DNA from: Physcia stellaris
Lineage: Eukaryota; Ascomycota; Lecanoromycetes; Caliciales; Physciaceae
Direction: 5' to 3'
DNA length: 64,000 bases
NCBI GenBank assembly: GCA_018902385.1
Contig: JABSSW010000006.1
Coordinates: 62,001-126,000 of the forward strand
This document shows positions 42,639 to 54,929 of this stretch, piece by piece. Within the stretch, counting starts at the first letter, position 1. The number at the start of each line of letters is the position of its first letter. The notes beneath the pieces were generated by a model. That model had not been told where the DNA came from. It saw only the letters and a program-made list of their open reading frames with translations, and searched no databases. The position numbers and the translations under genes are program-made.

Positions 42639-42888
42639 TCATGTACGTTATGTTGGAATACCCTGGATCAATTTGGAGTTGTTGCACTCAATGTCTAATG
42701 AAGCGAGCCTCTTACAATGTCACGAATGGATTTGAGTTCAATCCTTGAATGTACAGTGCCAGGTCCATGCTGCCGGCAGAAATCGCTGCTGTGGCATCTC
42801 ATTCCGTCATCTACTCGCCCCTTCTCGTCCTTCAGGCGTCAAAAGAATCGTCAACTACCACCTTCCATTTTCTGCACGCCAACATGAG

Positions 42889-44263
42889 TCAAGGGAAAAA
42901 CCTCCTGCGACGTCGCCATTCTCCATTAGTCATGCAGCCAGGAAGCACAGCATCAGTCAGAACGGCTTTGTAGGCGACTCCCGGACCTAAAGCCCCTGTG
43001 CTTGTTCCTGCGAGTATTTCCTGCTTCAAATTGCGCCAAGCATGTGCATCGATGTAAGGCCGATCAATGTTCACGGACAGCAAAGTCTTCCGATGTTGCT
43101 CCAGGAAATGTCGAAGCATCACGGCACGCGTCGTGATGTATTGAAGATGTACACTTTCCAGCATTGGGAACGTCAAAGAATTGTGAAAGAGGATCGCGAA
43201 GAAGTCAAACACAGCTGAAGCCCCGGAATCTAAAGGGCCTTGTGTCAGCGTCAGAGACTTTAGGTTCCTTGCAGATAGAAGCCAGGTTGACAGCTGAGAG
43301 GGAAGGTTCCGAAACCTGCGGTAGTTCTCTGCACCGGCAGCAAAATCCAGGCTCAAGGTGCTCAGACTTGTCATATCAAGACGTCTCCAGGGGCTGGCGG
43401 CGATCTCTGCCATGTTCGTCACGGCAAGGCTGGAAATCCCTTTCCGAGCTCGGTTGAGTGCCAAAATGAACATGTCCAGGCACTTGTTGGGCTTATACTG
43501 GAACGAATAGTCCTCCATCCTTTTGAATATGAGTGTTTCAACTTCAAGTCGTGAATGTGGCTCGTCCAAGTGGATAACATGGGGCTTTGACAGCTTCTGC
43601 TGAATACATCCAACTGTCTCGATATGGTCAAGGTGGATGAACTTTTCCAAAGGAAGCACTGGCAACACTGGATCAAAATGCTCGCCTGAGGAGCCAGATG
43701 TCTCGAGAAGATCATGAAGCGTTTGAAAATATTTTTGTCCGCTCTGCCAGTAGTTCAGTCTTTCGAACGCAGCTCGTCGATAGGAATTGGCGTCGAAGTC
43801 GGCTCCCGAATATCCTGAGATGCGCTGGATGAGGTCGTCGTCCTTTGAAGGGGTCATTTAGGTCAGTGGGACCCTCCTTCTCTAGTGGTGTGAACTACGA
43901 ACCATTCCCTGCTTATAAGTATTTGGTGACAATTCAGATGGGCAAGGGAGACGAGTTCCTCTGTGTATCACAATCGTCGTCACCGCTTTCGCCAATAAGG
44001 GTATCTCTGCGATCTTGTTGAGGTTGTCCCACTTCTCAGGATGAGGGTAGAGTATCAGTGATCCGAACACCTGGAACAGTCGAAGTCAGTTGTATTCCCG
44101 TCAAAGCTCAAGGACTGCCGTGGGAGTATCAGAGAATTCTGCTTACGTTGAGCGTAGCGCGATTGTTGAAAGATCTCGAGACAAGCCTCAGAGTTTTGGA
44201 GTCGGCTTTGTCTGTGACATGATCACAGATACAATCTATGAGCTCTTGAGGGAGCTTGTCCAT
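42889..44263 (-). CDS. F-box protein, three exons
   Basis: Exons 44263-44147, 44070-43903 and 43842-42889 give 412 residues. MDKLPQELIDCICDHV...LRLVSRSFNNRA is an F-box. The first intron is 76 bp (GTAAGC...CCAG). The second (60 bp, GTTCGT...AAAG with a CACTGAC branch point) is less certain because its donor is weak. The long C-terminal part has leucine-rich periodicity (TSLSTLSLDF, LKSLTLTQG, LESVHLQYI), as in other fungal F-box proteins, and ends in an Arg-rich stretch. Presumed SCF ubiquitin ligase adaptor of unknown target. It converges on the oxidoreductase gene with 250 bases between stops. Confidence 0.78.
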
Positions 44264-45106
44264 CTCGCGGATTTCTTGACTTACTTCTAGCCCTTTGGCC
44301 GATATGGGAGTCTTGGGGCCGAACAAAGCTATGAAAGTCAGTCTCTTTTTGTGACCGGGGCTCTATGATCATCAAATAACGAATCACCAAGACTGGACCC
44401 ATCAAAAGTATTTACATGTCATATGGGAAACGCCAAGATCTGCTCTAGCGTCACTTGACCCCTGGAGTAAACACAGGTCTACCGTTTTAGATGTCCGATC
44501 AAGTCCCAGGTTTCACATTGGTTCCCATTGCCAAGAGGCTTTGAGTAGCCCTAGGCTGCCTAATCAACGCTGAAGCAATATCATATGACGTATGGTACTC
44601 TTTGGCGTCATGGAGTGAAGTGTTGATTAGTATCGTAATTTCGAGTATCACAGTCACTGTCAACATAGCCATTTAGTATATTGACTTCGAAGCACAAATC
44701 TGTTGAATGCAGTGAGCAGATTGCTACTCCTCAACCGGACTATCAAGCTTTGCTGATGCCTATTATTGAATTCATTGTCGTGTACACACTTGAATCGGCT
44801 CGAATTACATACATGGTCCCTGTCACGAAGGAGAGAAACAAAGGAAAAAGGTCTGACCAAAACTCTCACAAACTTTTTATTGTTATGAAACAAAGCAGAT
44901 GTTTCGTGATTCATCACAATAATGATCACTACCACAAGCCCGATTTAAGTCTTTGAGCATTCCTTTGCATTGTTAAAACTCCACGCCACCCAAATCAAAA
45001 CTTGCTAACTCTACACAACTTAATCAAGCTTGCCCCACGTAAACCCACTCTTACTATCCACATAAAAGTCAAGACAGGCTCGCTACTTACACCACATCAG
45101 GCAAAC
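44264..45106. other. Intergenic, no gene supported
   Basis: Divergent space between the F-box gene and the lactonase-fold gene. Frames at 44660-44956 overlap on both strands and have no features. A long plus frame reaches 35 codons upstream of the lactonase start but contains no signal peptide. Confidence 0.5.
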
Positions 45107-46324
45107 ATGTTCGTCCGCAACGTCCTCACGACCGCAGCGCTGGTAGCTGCAGCATCGGCCAACCTTCTCTACGTCTCCAGCTACGCTGGAACCATAAGCA
45201 CACTAAACCTCACTAAGGCCGCTGACAACCAATATCATCTCGCCCAGATCTCCTCCACCCCCGGCTGCGCTCCCAACGCCAGTTTTATAACCTTGGACTC
45301 CAAGTACCATAACCTCTACTGCCTGAACGAAGGCATCGTCGACGCCAACGGCTCGCTCGTCAGCTTCAAGGTCGATCCTCACGAGGGGACTTTGAAGCAG
45401 GTAAAGAGTTTGAAGACGCCCGCTGCGCCTGTAAACTCTGCACTCTACAACGGCAAGAACGGTGCTCAGCTGTTAGCGGTCGCGCATTACGCTTGGGGTT
45501 TAACTACCTATAAAGTAGATTCCAGCACGGGGACCTTCGAGCTATCACAGACATTCAACATCACGCTCGCGAAGCCGGGGCCAAATGCTGCCAGGCAGGC
45601 TGCCTCGCATCCGCATCAAGTCCTCGTCGATCCCACGGGCCAGTACCTCTTGGTCCCTGACCTAGGCGCCGATCTCGTGAGGGTATTCCACATCGACCCC
45701 AACACCTTCCAGATCACCCAAAAGCCTTCCATCCCCGTAGAAGCCGGCTCCGGTCCTCGCCACGGCGCCTTCCAGGTCACGCACAACACCACCAGCGGCG
45801 TAAACCAAGTCTACTACTACCTCGTCACCGAGCTAGCCAGCACGCTCACGAGCTACCACGTCCAATACCTACCCCTCAACGCAGGACTCCAGCTCCAGCG
45901 CATCAAAAGCATGAAGACCTACGCCGACAACAAAGACCCTGTCTTCGCCGGCACCGCGGCTTCCGAGATCGTCATCTCCGGCGGCCAGATCATCGTCAGC
46001 AATCGCAACGCCACCCTCTTGCACATCAAGAATCCGGACCCGAAGAACGCTACCCAGGTCGCTTCGGATACGTTGGCTACATTCCAGTCATCGGAGCCCG
46101 CGGACGGGAACTTCAAGTTCGGCGAGCTGACGCCTGCGGGGGGAAGCTTTCCCAGACAGTTCAGCCTCAGTCCGAAGGGCGATTTGGTCGCTGTGGGGCT
46201 TCAGAATGATAAGCGCGTGGCGATCTATAGCCGTTGCACGAAGACGGGGAGGTTGGGGACGGATATTTTGGCTAGTGTGGATATTGTGGGGCAGGTTACG
46301 AGTGTGGTTTGGGCGGCGAAGTAG
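45107..46324 (+). CDS. Secreted lactonase-family beta-propeller protein
   Basis: 405 residues without introns. I place the start at 45107 because MFVRNVLTTAALVAAASA is a clear signal peptide; the frame is open 35 codons farther upstream but that part is Lys/Thr-rich and would bury it. Repeats such as LLYVSSYAGTISTLNLT, HPHQVLVDPTGQYLLVPDLGADLVRVFHID, GPRHGAFQV and FPRQFSLSPKGDLVAVGLQNDKRVAIY are the blades of the seven-bladed propeller of the 6-phosphogluconolactonase / carboxy-cis,cis-muconate cyclase family. Secreted fungal members are common, with unproven substrates. Multiple N-x-S/T sites fit glycosylation. GC-rich third positions suggest good expression. Confidence 0.9.
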   Translation: MFVRNVLTTAALVAAASANLLYVSSYAGTISTLNLTKAADNQYHLAQISSTPGCAPNASFITLDSKYHNLYCLNEGIVDANGSLVSFKVDPHEGTLKQVKSLKTPAAPVNSALYNGKNGAQLLAVAHYAWGLTTYKVDSSTGTFELSQTFNITLAKPGPNAARQAASHPHQVLVDPTGQYLLVPDLGADLVRVFHIDPNTFQITQKPSIPVEAGSGPRHGAFQVTHNTTSGVNQVYYYLVTELASTLTSYHVQYLPLNAGLQLQRIKSMKTYADNKDPVFAGTAASEIVISGGQIIVSNRNATLLHIKNPDPKNATQVASDTLATFQSSEPADGNFKFGELTPAGGSFPRQFSLSPKGDLVAVGLQNDKRVAIYSRCTKTGRLGTDILASVDIVGQVTSVVWAAK

Positions 46325-47217
46325 AGATGAGGCGATGCTTTGTTCTCTTTTTCTGTTCTGCTAATTGCCTTAGAACGCGATACGCACACCACCCTCGCTC
46401 CTCTACCTTGGCTCAAGCAGTCTTCCTACCTGTTTGTCTCCCGCTCACAGAGAGTGCCTAGATGGGGTTGAGGTGGTCCCCGGATTACCAAAAAGAATGA
46501 AGGCTTTGTTTTCTTTGTTTGGAGTCCTTGTGAGCCCGCGCAGTGGCTGGCTGCTGCGGTGGGAAGTTAGATTAGCATGCTTGCTATAAATCGAATCAAC
46601 TGTTAAAGTTCTTCAAATTCGTAAAGTAATCTTATGTATGGGATATTTTGCTATGCTGGACGCCCTCCTTGCGGAAAAACATCTCTGAGGAGAGAAGGTT
46701 AAGGCTGATTACATAAGCATTGAATGATCGGCACCCTTCACCTCTTTGTTGACTTTTCCCACAGGCGTGTCGCATTCGCTCAAAGAAATTTTCCTTCCTC
46801 TTTCACAATCCATTGTTCAGGCAGCGCGTCTAGCATCATGATTCTTCCCTGTGCTTCTTACATGATGCGAAAATGGAGAGGATATCACCTTCTCGGACTC
46901 AATGGATACAGCCCACAATGCCTGGACGAGGGCTCTCTCAGCTGGAAAGCCTCAACCTGATCGCTGCAACGCGAGCATAATGTGCAGCAGGGGCTTGCGG
47001 CTTGGATGCTGATTGGATGCTTGGAGGTCGAGATGCCTGATCAGGCTGATTGCAGGAAATTGTTCGAGAGCGGTTTAGCGCTGCTCAGCCTGATGCTTGG
47101 GTCTGACTTCCTTGAAGGCTGCTTTCGAAATCTCTATAGTGGCTTCTTGATAATTTCTAGCCTTGAAATTCTCTGTTGCGTTAGGACTCGACTCTCTAGT
47201 ACTCAGAAGTCCACACT
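46325..47217. other. Intergenic, no gene supported
   Basis: Two unrelated plus frames (46724-46960, 46982-47389) have poor codon character; the latter overlaps the first exon of the next gene in another frame. Confidence 0.45.
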
Positions 47218-49260
47218 ATGTCCTATCCTGTTGGGCTGGAGCCAATCACAGCCAGCGACCTGCAGAAGTACACAAACCTTGATTTCGAGTCCGAGCCCAA
47301 GACATATCTGGAGATTTGGTGCTTTGAGGTATCATGCACTCATCCCTCTCTGGATATATTACCGAGACCGGAACTTCGCTGGCTACTAAATCTATGGTAA
47401 CAGGATACAGAAGAACCACTTATCCGCGAAGGACCATTCCACGATGATGATCTGCCATCATGGTTCGAGCAAAAGGTTTGTGATCATTTTGACTAAACCA
47501 GTCGGATAGGATCTCACACCAGTCCTCATATCAATCATCTAGTCTACGTTGAGACTCCACGTCTTCCTATGTAGTAGCTCATGACTGACCTGCAAATTCT
47601 TCAAGGAAGCGTTTGCACGTCCAACCTCAAGTAGTCAGCGCAAAGTGATTGGAGGGCTTCGCCTAATGTACAATTATCTGTACGATAAGACCCGTACACT
47701 AATGGTAGTACTGATCCACGACTACCAGATGCTTTCAACATACACACGGTTCACGATTAAACTTCGATGATTTTCCTTTCAACCTAGATGACACTGTACT
47801 GTTGATGAAGCATCTTGATATGCGTCAAAGTTGTCTCTGGAATCTTACTCGTACAACCTCATTTCAAGGCATCTTCCCTTCCATCAACCCACGCCAGGAA
47901 GCCCAGGATGTCCGACAAGGTATGTGATTCTTAACTACAGGATGCTTCTTTTCAGGAGTGACGAGTCACACAGGCCTCTTTATCCAATGGCCGTCCATGG
48001 GGCACAACTCTTATAGGAGTTTTTTGTCTTGGGACCCTAGATCAGGTATTACAAGCGGCTTCTTTCATTGTAAAAGCGGTGACTCCATCGGAAATGACCT
48101 ATTGCTCCGTCTACGTGGGCTGGAAACCCAAGCAATACATCCAATATCAATTGCCATCGCGATACTTGATTGGCACACCATCAGATACAGAAAAAATGTC
48201 CAAATATCAATAAACGAAGTGTATGATGTCGAATCCAGCCTCGGTCTAAACCCTTCGGCATCAGTCTATGACGACCGTTCACCGCAGCGTCCACCAGATT
48301 ACTCAGTCGCGCATGCACGCCTAGCATCAGCTTTTCGAACTTGCAATAGCCGTCACCAGACCTTTGTTTCTGCTTCAATGGCATTTGTTACATCGCTTTT
48401 CGACACTCTACCTCTACAACCCGGGGAGCGAGATAGGAGCTCCACAGCTGTCATTTTAAGGGAATCTAGGATAAGGTTGGATAATATACAAACTATACTA
48501 AAATACTGTAAGGCGGACGCAGATGATCTCTCTAAACGGATTGACCTGGCAATGAGTGTGGTTAGTCGCCTTCTCCTCATTTCACGGAAATTAGCTCACC
48601 CATAGTCAACACAGCTTTACAATATGACACAGCGCAATGACAGTGAAGTACAGCGGTCTATTGCCTTGGACTCTAAGAAGCTCGCAGAAGCCAGCATACG
48701 AGACAGCTCTTCAATGAAGGCTATTTCCGTTTTGACAATGGTGTTTCTACCGAGTACCGCCATAGCAGTAAGCACTGAATTAGCTGTCCACGAATCACAA
48801 AGACTGTCTAATATATCTCCAGACCATCTTCAGCATGGGTCCCTTTTGGACAGAGAAGCCCGGCTCTGTCTTCTCAGTATCCCCGGACTTCTGGCTCTAT
48901 TGGGCTGTGACAATACCCTCGACGACCATTGTCATAGTGATTTGGCAGACATGGCTGTGGATATATCGGAGACAACAGATGCAACGACTTAAAGACATTG
49001 AGGATTCCGCTGAGGCTGGCGGAGATCCACTCAATGAACAGAGAAAAGTTCCGGCCATAGGGTATTCCGCTTCGACAGCTAGATCTGATCACCACCATGA
49101 AGGTCCCCCAAATTTGAATGGCTCGTCGGCTTCGCAACACTCAGTATCCGAGGTGGTAGCACGTAGTACGCCAGCAGCGAGTCTTCGCTCGCACCAAAGG
49201 TCTCAAACCCAAAATAGTCAAATTTCGCAAGCTAGTCGGCATAGTAAGAAGAGCCAGTAA
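47218..49260 (+). CDS. CorA-like membrane protein, multi-exon
   Basis: Resolved exons: 47218-47328 (MSYPVGLEPITASDLQKY...), 47404-47475, an exon covering about 47760-47946, 47956-48560, 48606-48767 and 48823-49260. One or two small exons between 47476 and 47760 are unresolved. The last parts carry the diagnostic layout: SIALDSKKLAEASIRDSSSMKAISVLTMVFLPSTAIATIFSM (first transmembrane helix) and SPDFWLYWAVTIPSTTIVIVIW (second), joined by a 55-bp intron, after a long helical stalk. This is the fungal CorA/ZntB-like family. The GMN filter motif of true CorA channels is absent at the expected place, so ion transport is doubtful. The cytoplasmic tail is Ser/His/Gln-rich. Probably at the plasma membrane. 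Confidence 0.7.
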
Positions 49261-49296
49261 CGCTAAGGAGTAGGCAAGTTAGTACGATATGTTATA

Positions 49297-49439
49297 CAGT
49301 CACCTACCACAGCGGGTGGTTAGCGTAGAATGCGTGGTCTAATTTCAGGAAGTAAGCTTCACAGAGAAAATCCCTGCTCAACAGGGATTTAATCCTTAAG
49401 CCGCTGGAGACGCTAACCACCCGCTCTGGTAGGTGACTG
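49297..49439. mobile_element. Short inverted-repeat element (MITE), 143 bp, pogo/Fot1-like ends
   Basis: CAGTCACCTACC at the left and GGTAGGTGACTG at the right are perfect inverted repeats; pairing continues to about 29 bases with one mismatch. TA dinucleotides flank both sides (49295-49296, 49440-49441), the target duplication of Tc1/mariner-pogo elements, and CAGT is a usual start for fungal Fot1/pogo elements. The centre holds another perfect hairpin (AAATCCCTG...CAGGGATTT, near 49370-49390). No coding capacity. It lies about 35 bases after the stop of the CorA-like gene and could supply its transcript end. Confidence 0.9.
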
Positions 49440-49441
49440 TA

Positions 49442-52400
49442 CAGACGGTAATGATATATATTCCAGGTTGCATTTCACTACCGTTAATAGAGTGCTTTCA
49501 TACCCTTATGATGCTCTGGATCATACTCGGAACCAAAGAGATATTGCCGCTCATTATCCAATACCAACCAATATTCAAAATTCCCCGCATATCTAAAGTC
49601 ATACTTCAGGTGTCGCCGAACTAACAATATGAGCAACTCAACGGCACGCATTGAAACTAAACACTAGCATCACACTGTATGTTGAAAGTAAGCCTTCCTC
49701 AAATGTATAGATTAGCCACTGAATCCCTATTCCCGAGAAAGCTATAGATCGATGCAGCCATCCGCACCAACCACCCAGTGTGATGAAAATGATAGAATAA
49801 TCCATGAAGAAGAGAAGCCACAAACTTCGAGCGGACAGGATGCTATTCGGCACGGCATTGTCCATCTCGACCCATGTATCTAAAATGCATGTTTCATAGA
49901 TGTGTTAACGATATACTCTGGATGTACTCCCTCACGTCGGAAACCCGTTACTGTATGGGAAGAGGTTATGACAAGCTTAAATCGATCTTGCATCGACGGC
50001 ACGGCCCTCGTGATATAGATATAATGATGCCAAGCCACAAGCGCTGCCACATTGGTATTTCGCCCGTGCTTGGGATACCTCTCAACTTTCCTCTCTCAGA
50101 AAATCACGCCACTATATATGAACTCCGCTAGCGACACGATAACTACCATAAACGGTCTTCCTCGTGAAGCACAATATCAGCGAATGACCGACTTACATAT
50201 CTCTGGGAATTACGCCGGGATTTATGCACCTAGTGTTACTGATGAAGATGTATGGAACTTGTTTGATCAGTCTCGTCATCTCGGGGAGTGAGCTACAGGA
50301 GATTATGTGACTCCTCGCTCAGAGTCTGGGAGATTTATGAATCTATAATCATCTCCTCAGGTTTGCTAGCCATATATTTAAAGCCAACCCTTCGACATCT
50401 CGCTTCAAACCGCCATTAGTCGATAGCTAAGACGATATTGTTATGCGCAATGGTATTAGTAAATGCGCATCAGAGACCTTGCTTGTCTCTCACTAATGGT
50501 TCGTGCGGTTGTTATGAGTGAGTAGGCCTTGCGTTGGAGCATAGAGCGTCTCTCGTAACATCACAAACTCAGTATTTTCGTTTTCATGTATTGCGAGGGC
50601 TTGAGGTTGGAAATCAGCTTGCGACGTGAAAGGGTAAAGTGGATTGACACGAGTCGGCGGCTTGTATAGGTTTTTTGGAGAAATGTGACTTCAGCTTAGA
50701 CGCGCGGGCAAATTGTGATGTTTGTGACTTGGCATCACGATATATATAAGTCGGCTTCGCCAAGCCACTATCATCACGCTCGTGTATGGGATAGCTTAGA
50801 CGCATGGGTACTTCTGATGTACATTAGTATCAAAATCAATCTCGCTTGAAGTTTGAAGACGTTGGTTTCACTGCGGAGCTGCTTTTCGTTGTCGGAATCT
50901 TGGTCAACAATATTTCAATCATTAGCCACTATTATCTTCACAAAGCTTGGAATAGAAAAATCCCTGTTGAAGTCGAGTCTCAAAATCTGCGCTTTGGACC
51001 GGTTCAGTCCCGACGAACGACTTTTGACGCATGAAATACTTGTGATCTCACTTCTGAAGATCACGTATCTCGATCTTCATTAGAGATTCGACCGGTCAGT
51101 GCAGATCTATATAGATGATCATGCTGATGATAAATGCTCTGATGGTAAACTCTTTGATTGTTGTAAACTCAAGAAGCTTTAGATTGAGAATCAGAAGTAT
51201 TAGAGTGTTGAAGTATTGACTCTTTGATGTCTGGAAAAGAGTATCCAGACACGGATATAGATATATATAGATAGATAAATAGATAAGAAGATTCGGGTAT
51301 CCGAGTCAAGATGAGCCTTGAATACTTCTGATATAATTCTATAGTGAAAGTAGACACTTTATATACACTCTTTTCGGAAACTAAATACATCATCTCTTCT
51401 AATATTGATTTGATCTCATTCGAATCCGTCAGCATTACAACTGAATATAAAACATCATTAGTTCATGTCAAAAAGATGCTATGATGATATAACATTGTAA
51501 GCTTATTCGAGATCTCACTTTGTTGTGCAACTTTTTTGTTATTTCTGAGAGCAGAAAAATCCAGAAATTATGCTACATAACTGACTGCATTCTTTGATAA
51601 GTACCAGATCAGATCAAGAGATGATGATGACATTAAGAAAATAATCATCGACAAAAGAATTGAAAACAACAATGAGCACCTCCATATGACCTCACCAGAA
51701 TACATTTTCTTTCACAACTTCTATCTGGCATGTCTACAAGAGAGCACCATCAGTAAAACACCAACACCAACAATTGCCTCAACTACATCCCCCAAAATCC
51801 AACAAACTAATCTCTCAACATCCATCTAACCCACCTCCGCCTCCCCCGCCTCCTCTTTCCCCCAAACCCCTCAACAGCCCCCATCCCCCAACTCCATCTC
51901 CCCCTCACAAGCCTCACAACCCTCACCACACGCACCACAAGCACCACAACCTCCTCCGACATCCAATCCAGCACCACCTCACCCAACCGCTCCAACCGCC
52001 CATTACCCAACCCCCACGGGTCCTCAGCACAGTTCGGGGCGCTCGTCTCCCGTTGCCGAGGGCTGATTTTGTGGATTTTTGGGCTCGAGGTGGGAGAGGG
52101 CTTCGGTAAGGGGGCGAGGTTGGCGGAGTTGAGAATAGATAGGATGGGATGCAGATTTTGGGGAGGGAGTGGGCGGGTTTATGTGGACTGGGGAGGGGAG
52201 TTTGGGGTTGGGGGCCAGTTTGGGGGGGGAGATGAGTGGATGGAAGGGGCTTGGTGGATGGTGGCTGGTTTGTTTTTTTGGTGCTTTTGTAGAGTGTTAT
52301 TTTCCTTTATCGGGTTGTCAAACGTTGAGTTCAGTGACTACGGCTTCCTCAAGGTCGGTAGATGGATCGTCAACGGATTCGGTGGTCGTGGATATGGGCG

Positions 52401-54062
52401 ATTGGGCTATTCTGATTGAATGAAAGGTAGGACGAATGGGTATGAAAGTTCGTGGGACTCTTAGTCTCAACTTCATTAACGGAAAAGTCCGCTAAATTTC
52501 TGGATACCATGTAGGCACTGATCGATATGTAGAAGGGTAAGGCCTTGTTTATATGAATAGTTGGGTCCAGGATGAGAGAGTGAAGAACAATGGACGTGAT
52601 TCAGAAGTGGAAACGTCAAGGTTGAAGTCATATCAATCTGTCAAATATACGGCAGCAAAAGATTCATACCACACTTCTGTTATACTGGCAGTTGGGTCCA
52701 GAACTCTTGACGCTGATGATGTGCTAATTTCCTGTCTTGAAGCCTAGAAATCAGTCTCCGCGATGAATCAATATCATTCAATCTGAGTCATCGATGCTCA
52801 TTCTGAATCCCGGCGATTCAGCTTCTCCGCTCATCCATGAGACGCTGAGATCACATATATGGTCAGCGTTATGGGACGCTAGTCGATGGAACATGAGCAG
52901 AGAATGAGAGAGTATTTAAAAATGAACGGCGAGTCATTGCACAGTTTGGAGCTTCTTCATTATCTGCCGCAAAGAGGTATATTATGCCTGGGCTTGGCAC
53001 GGCCGGCTTATGTATATAGTCGACGCCAAAACATGAGGGCTAAATTTTGTCCGTCCACGGAGTAAGCATTATATTGACTGCATTGATATTGTGCTTTGAC
53101 GGTTGATAGCAGATCATGATATACGAGCATGATGCTTTTAAATATGATTCTGTTTCACTGAGATTGAGTCATCTGATAAGAATGTCATTGATTTTGCTTT
53201 AGTGATCTCATTATTAAAAGATTTTCTTGAAAATTGTATCAGCAGAAAAAAGCCTCAAAGATTCAAAGATCTGAAGAAAGACTAATGAGCAATAGATCTT
53301 CTCAGATCTGCAAAATGCAAACCATTTTTACTAGCTATGCAATATGTCATCGTATTTTTATGTTCGCTCGTTTGGCATCATCTTCTTTATTCAGTTATGC
53401 AAACTCAAATCCTACCCGCATATATAAGCAAATAAACCCCGATAGGGGAAATACTGCACGACAGCGAATACAGTCAGCGAAACAAAGGGATAGCCAACTT
53501 AAATGACCCTTTCTTGACTTGTGGATCTCTTTCCAACCTTCAGACATCGCAGATCGAGTGATCAAGTTACCAATCTTTCTCGTGAGGAATCACTATAACT
53601 TGAACTACGCTTTGTGGGATAAGCTAATCAGATTGCTTACCACATAGTGATTCTCGCCTCAAAGTGAATATCTGGGCGCGCGATGAACATAGAGTAGAAT
53701 TGTTTAAATTTTCTCTAGTAGACACGTTTGCACCAGCAGGTTGGAGGTCGCCTCGAAGCTGTTATCAAGGTTCCGGCCCGCCGTAAAATGTCTAAGACGA
53801 CATCGACGTCAGTTTGAAGCTCAAATCGCATCGGATGCAACGAATGCGTGGACTGGCTTTTCTGTTAATAGACTTCTTAAAAAGGCTGATAGAAGCAAGA
53901 AAGAAAAACGAGTCAAAGGATTTGCTCGTGTTTCAACATGGAATTTTCAGCAAACCGAGAGTAACATTCTTCAGTTGAAAAATAAAATTCAGAAGACTTA
54001 ACAACAGAATGACTGTGAACAAAACGATACCCACTGAAAGATCAACAATTGACATCCATTAC
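49442..54062. other. Gene-poor 4.6-kb stretch
   Basis: No gene is well supported. A 75-codon minus frame (49638-49865) looks membrane-like but has no known relatives to me; a short plus frame at 50115-50291 is similarly isolated. From 50.8 to 53.7 kb the DNA is moderately AT-rich yet contains plenty of CT, CC, AG and GG, so it is unlike the repeat islands. A strand-skewed tract is at 51770-52290. Confidence 0.45.
51770..52290. other. Strand-skewed tract: C-rich then G-rich
   Basis: The plus strand is C-rich and almost G-free from about 51770 to 52030 (runs of CCTCC and CCACC), then switches to G-rich from about 52070 to 52280 (runs of GGGAGG and GGGGTTGGGGG). Frames here are low complexity (Pro/His on one strand, Gly/Val/Arg on the other). 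The order could allow a large foldback or G-quadruplexes. No gene is claimed. Confidence 0.55.
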
Positions 54063-54929
54063 CTAGCACTCGTAACAACCATGTTGATCCCAAAGTTCCA
54101 CACCATGATGCCTCGCAATCTCCAAACAGTGTCTTATTTCCAAACGAACGACAAATATTAATTGTGACAGTTCCTTACAGGAAACCCCAAGATCTTCGAG
54201 ATCTAGGCATCCCGCTCTAAGATTTGACGACCACTGGTAGGTTCTCATGACCATATCGCCATTGACCAGACCTATGGGGTAGCACGCCATTGAATCGCAT
54301 ACGAGCCGCATCGCCCAACTAGGACACTCCTCCATTCCCGTCTCCCTCTCGATGAAAGCTTGAGCTCGTCTTGCTAACTGTGTCATAAGAGCGTACTTAG
54401 ACGCCGTTCTAAGATATCCTATAAGATAAAGGATCATAGCCTCTCGATGCACGCGCCAACCCAGGAGCCTAAGTTCCGGATGTGCCGATTTGAGAGGTGA
54501 TCGGCCCCATCGGACGTCTTTACGGCATATTGGACAGGTCGAAGCCGAGGAGAGCCAGGCTTTGAGGCACTCTTTGCCGAAGATGTGACCGCAAGTGAGG
54601 CGCAGTGGGGTGTCTAGGCCAGTATCTGGCTGTTGCTGCTCTTCGATATCGGAGTAGGCTCGTTGGGAGGGAGGTTTTGGACGGGAAGATATGGTGTACA
54701 ACCCTCGCGGACAGGTGGCAGTGGCGAACCCCTCTCGGCATATGGGGCAGTCACGATCTGACTCGTCGAGCTTGTAGATGTCTACTGATGCGACGACTAT
54801 GTCTGTTTTTCGTTCGGGACTTGGTGCCAAAGAATCATGGATAAATCGAGAATGGGGAGCCATTATTGGTTTGTAAGGAGGTGACTTACGAAAGAGGTGA
54901 CTTACGAGATGAGTAATGAGATCAGCCAC
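54063..54929 (-). CDS. RING-finger protein (putative E3 ubiquitin ligase)
   Basis: A single 288-residue frame. The RING lies at about residues 61-136: CPIC (61, 64), then a 48-residue loop containing a Gln/Glu stretch, CGHIFGKEC (113, 115, 121) and CPIC (132, 135). Seven of the eight zinc ligands are in place; the position that is usually Cys or His after CxH is Gly (HIFG). The long loop is typical of fungal RING proteins of this type. RING proteins bring an E2 to a substrate. The C-terminal half is alpha-helical without known motif. Alternative starts include the Met of MAPHSRF at residue 23. It stands alone in a gene-poor region. Confidence 0.82.
   Translation of the reverse strand: MADLITHLVSHLFRKSPPYKPIMAPHSRFIHDSLAPSPERKTDIVVASVDIYKLDESDRDCPICREGFATATCPRGLYTISSRPKPPSQRAYSDIEEQQQPDTGLDTPLRLTCGHIFGKECLKAWLSSASTCPICRKDVRWGRSPLKSAHPELRLLGWRVHREAMILYLIGYLRTASKYALMTQLARRAQAFIERETGMEECPSWAMRLVCDSMACYPIGLVNGDMVMRTYQWSSNLRAGCLDLEDLGVSCKELSQLIFVVRLEIRHCLEIARHHGVELWDQHGCYEC

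Noticed and set aside
51774-52109. 111-codon Pro/His-rich frame
   Set aside because: Low-complexity product of the C-rich tract; the opposite strand is equally open.
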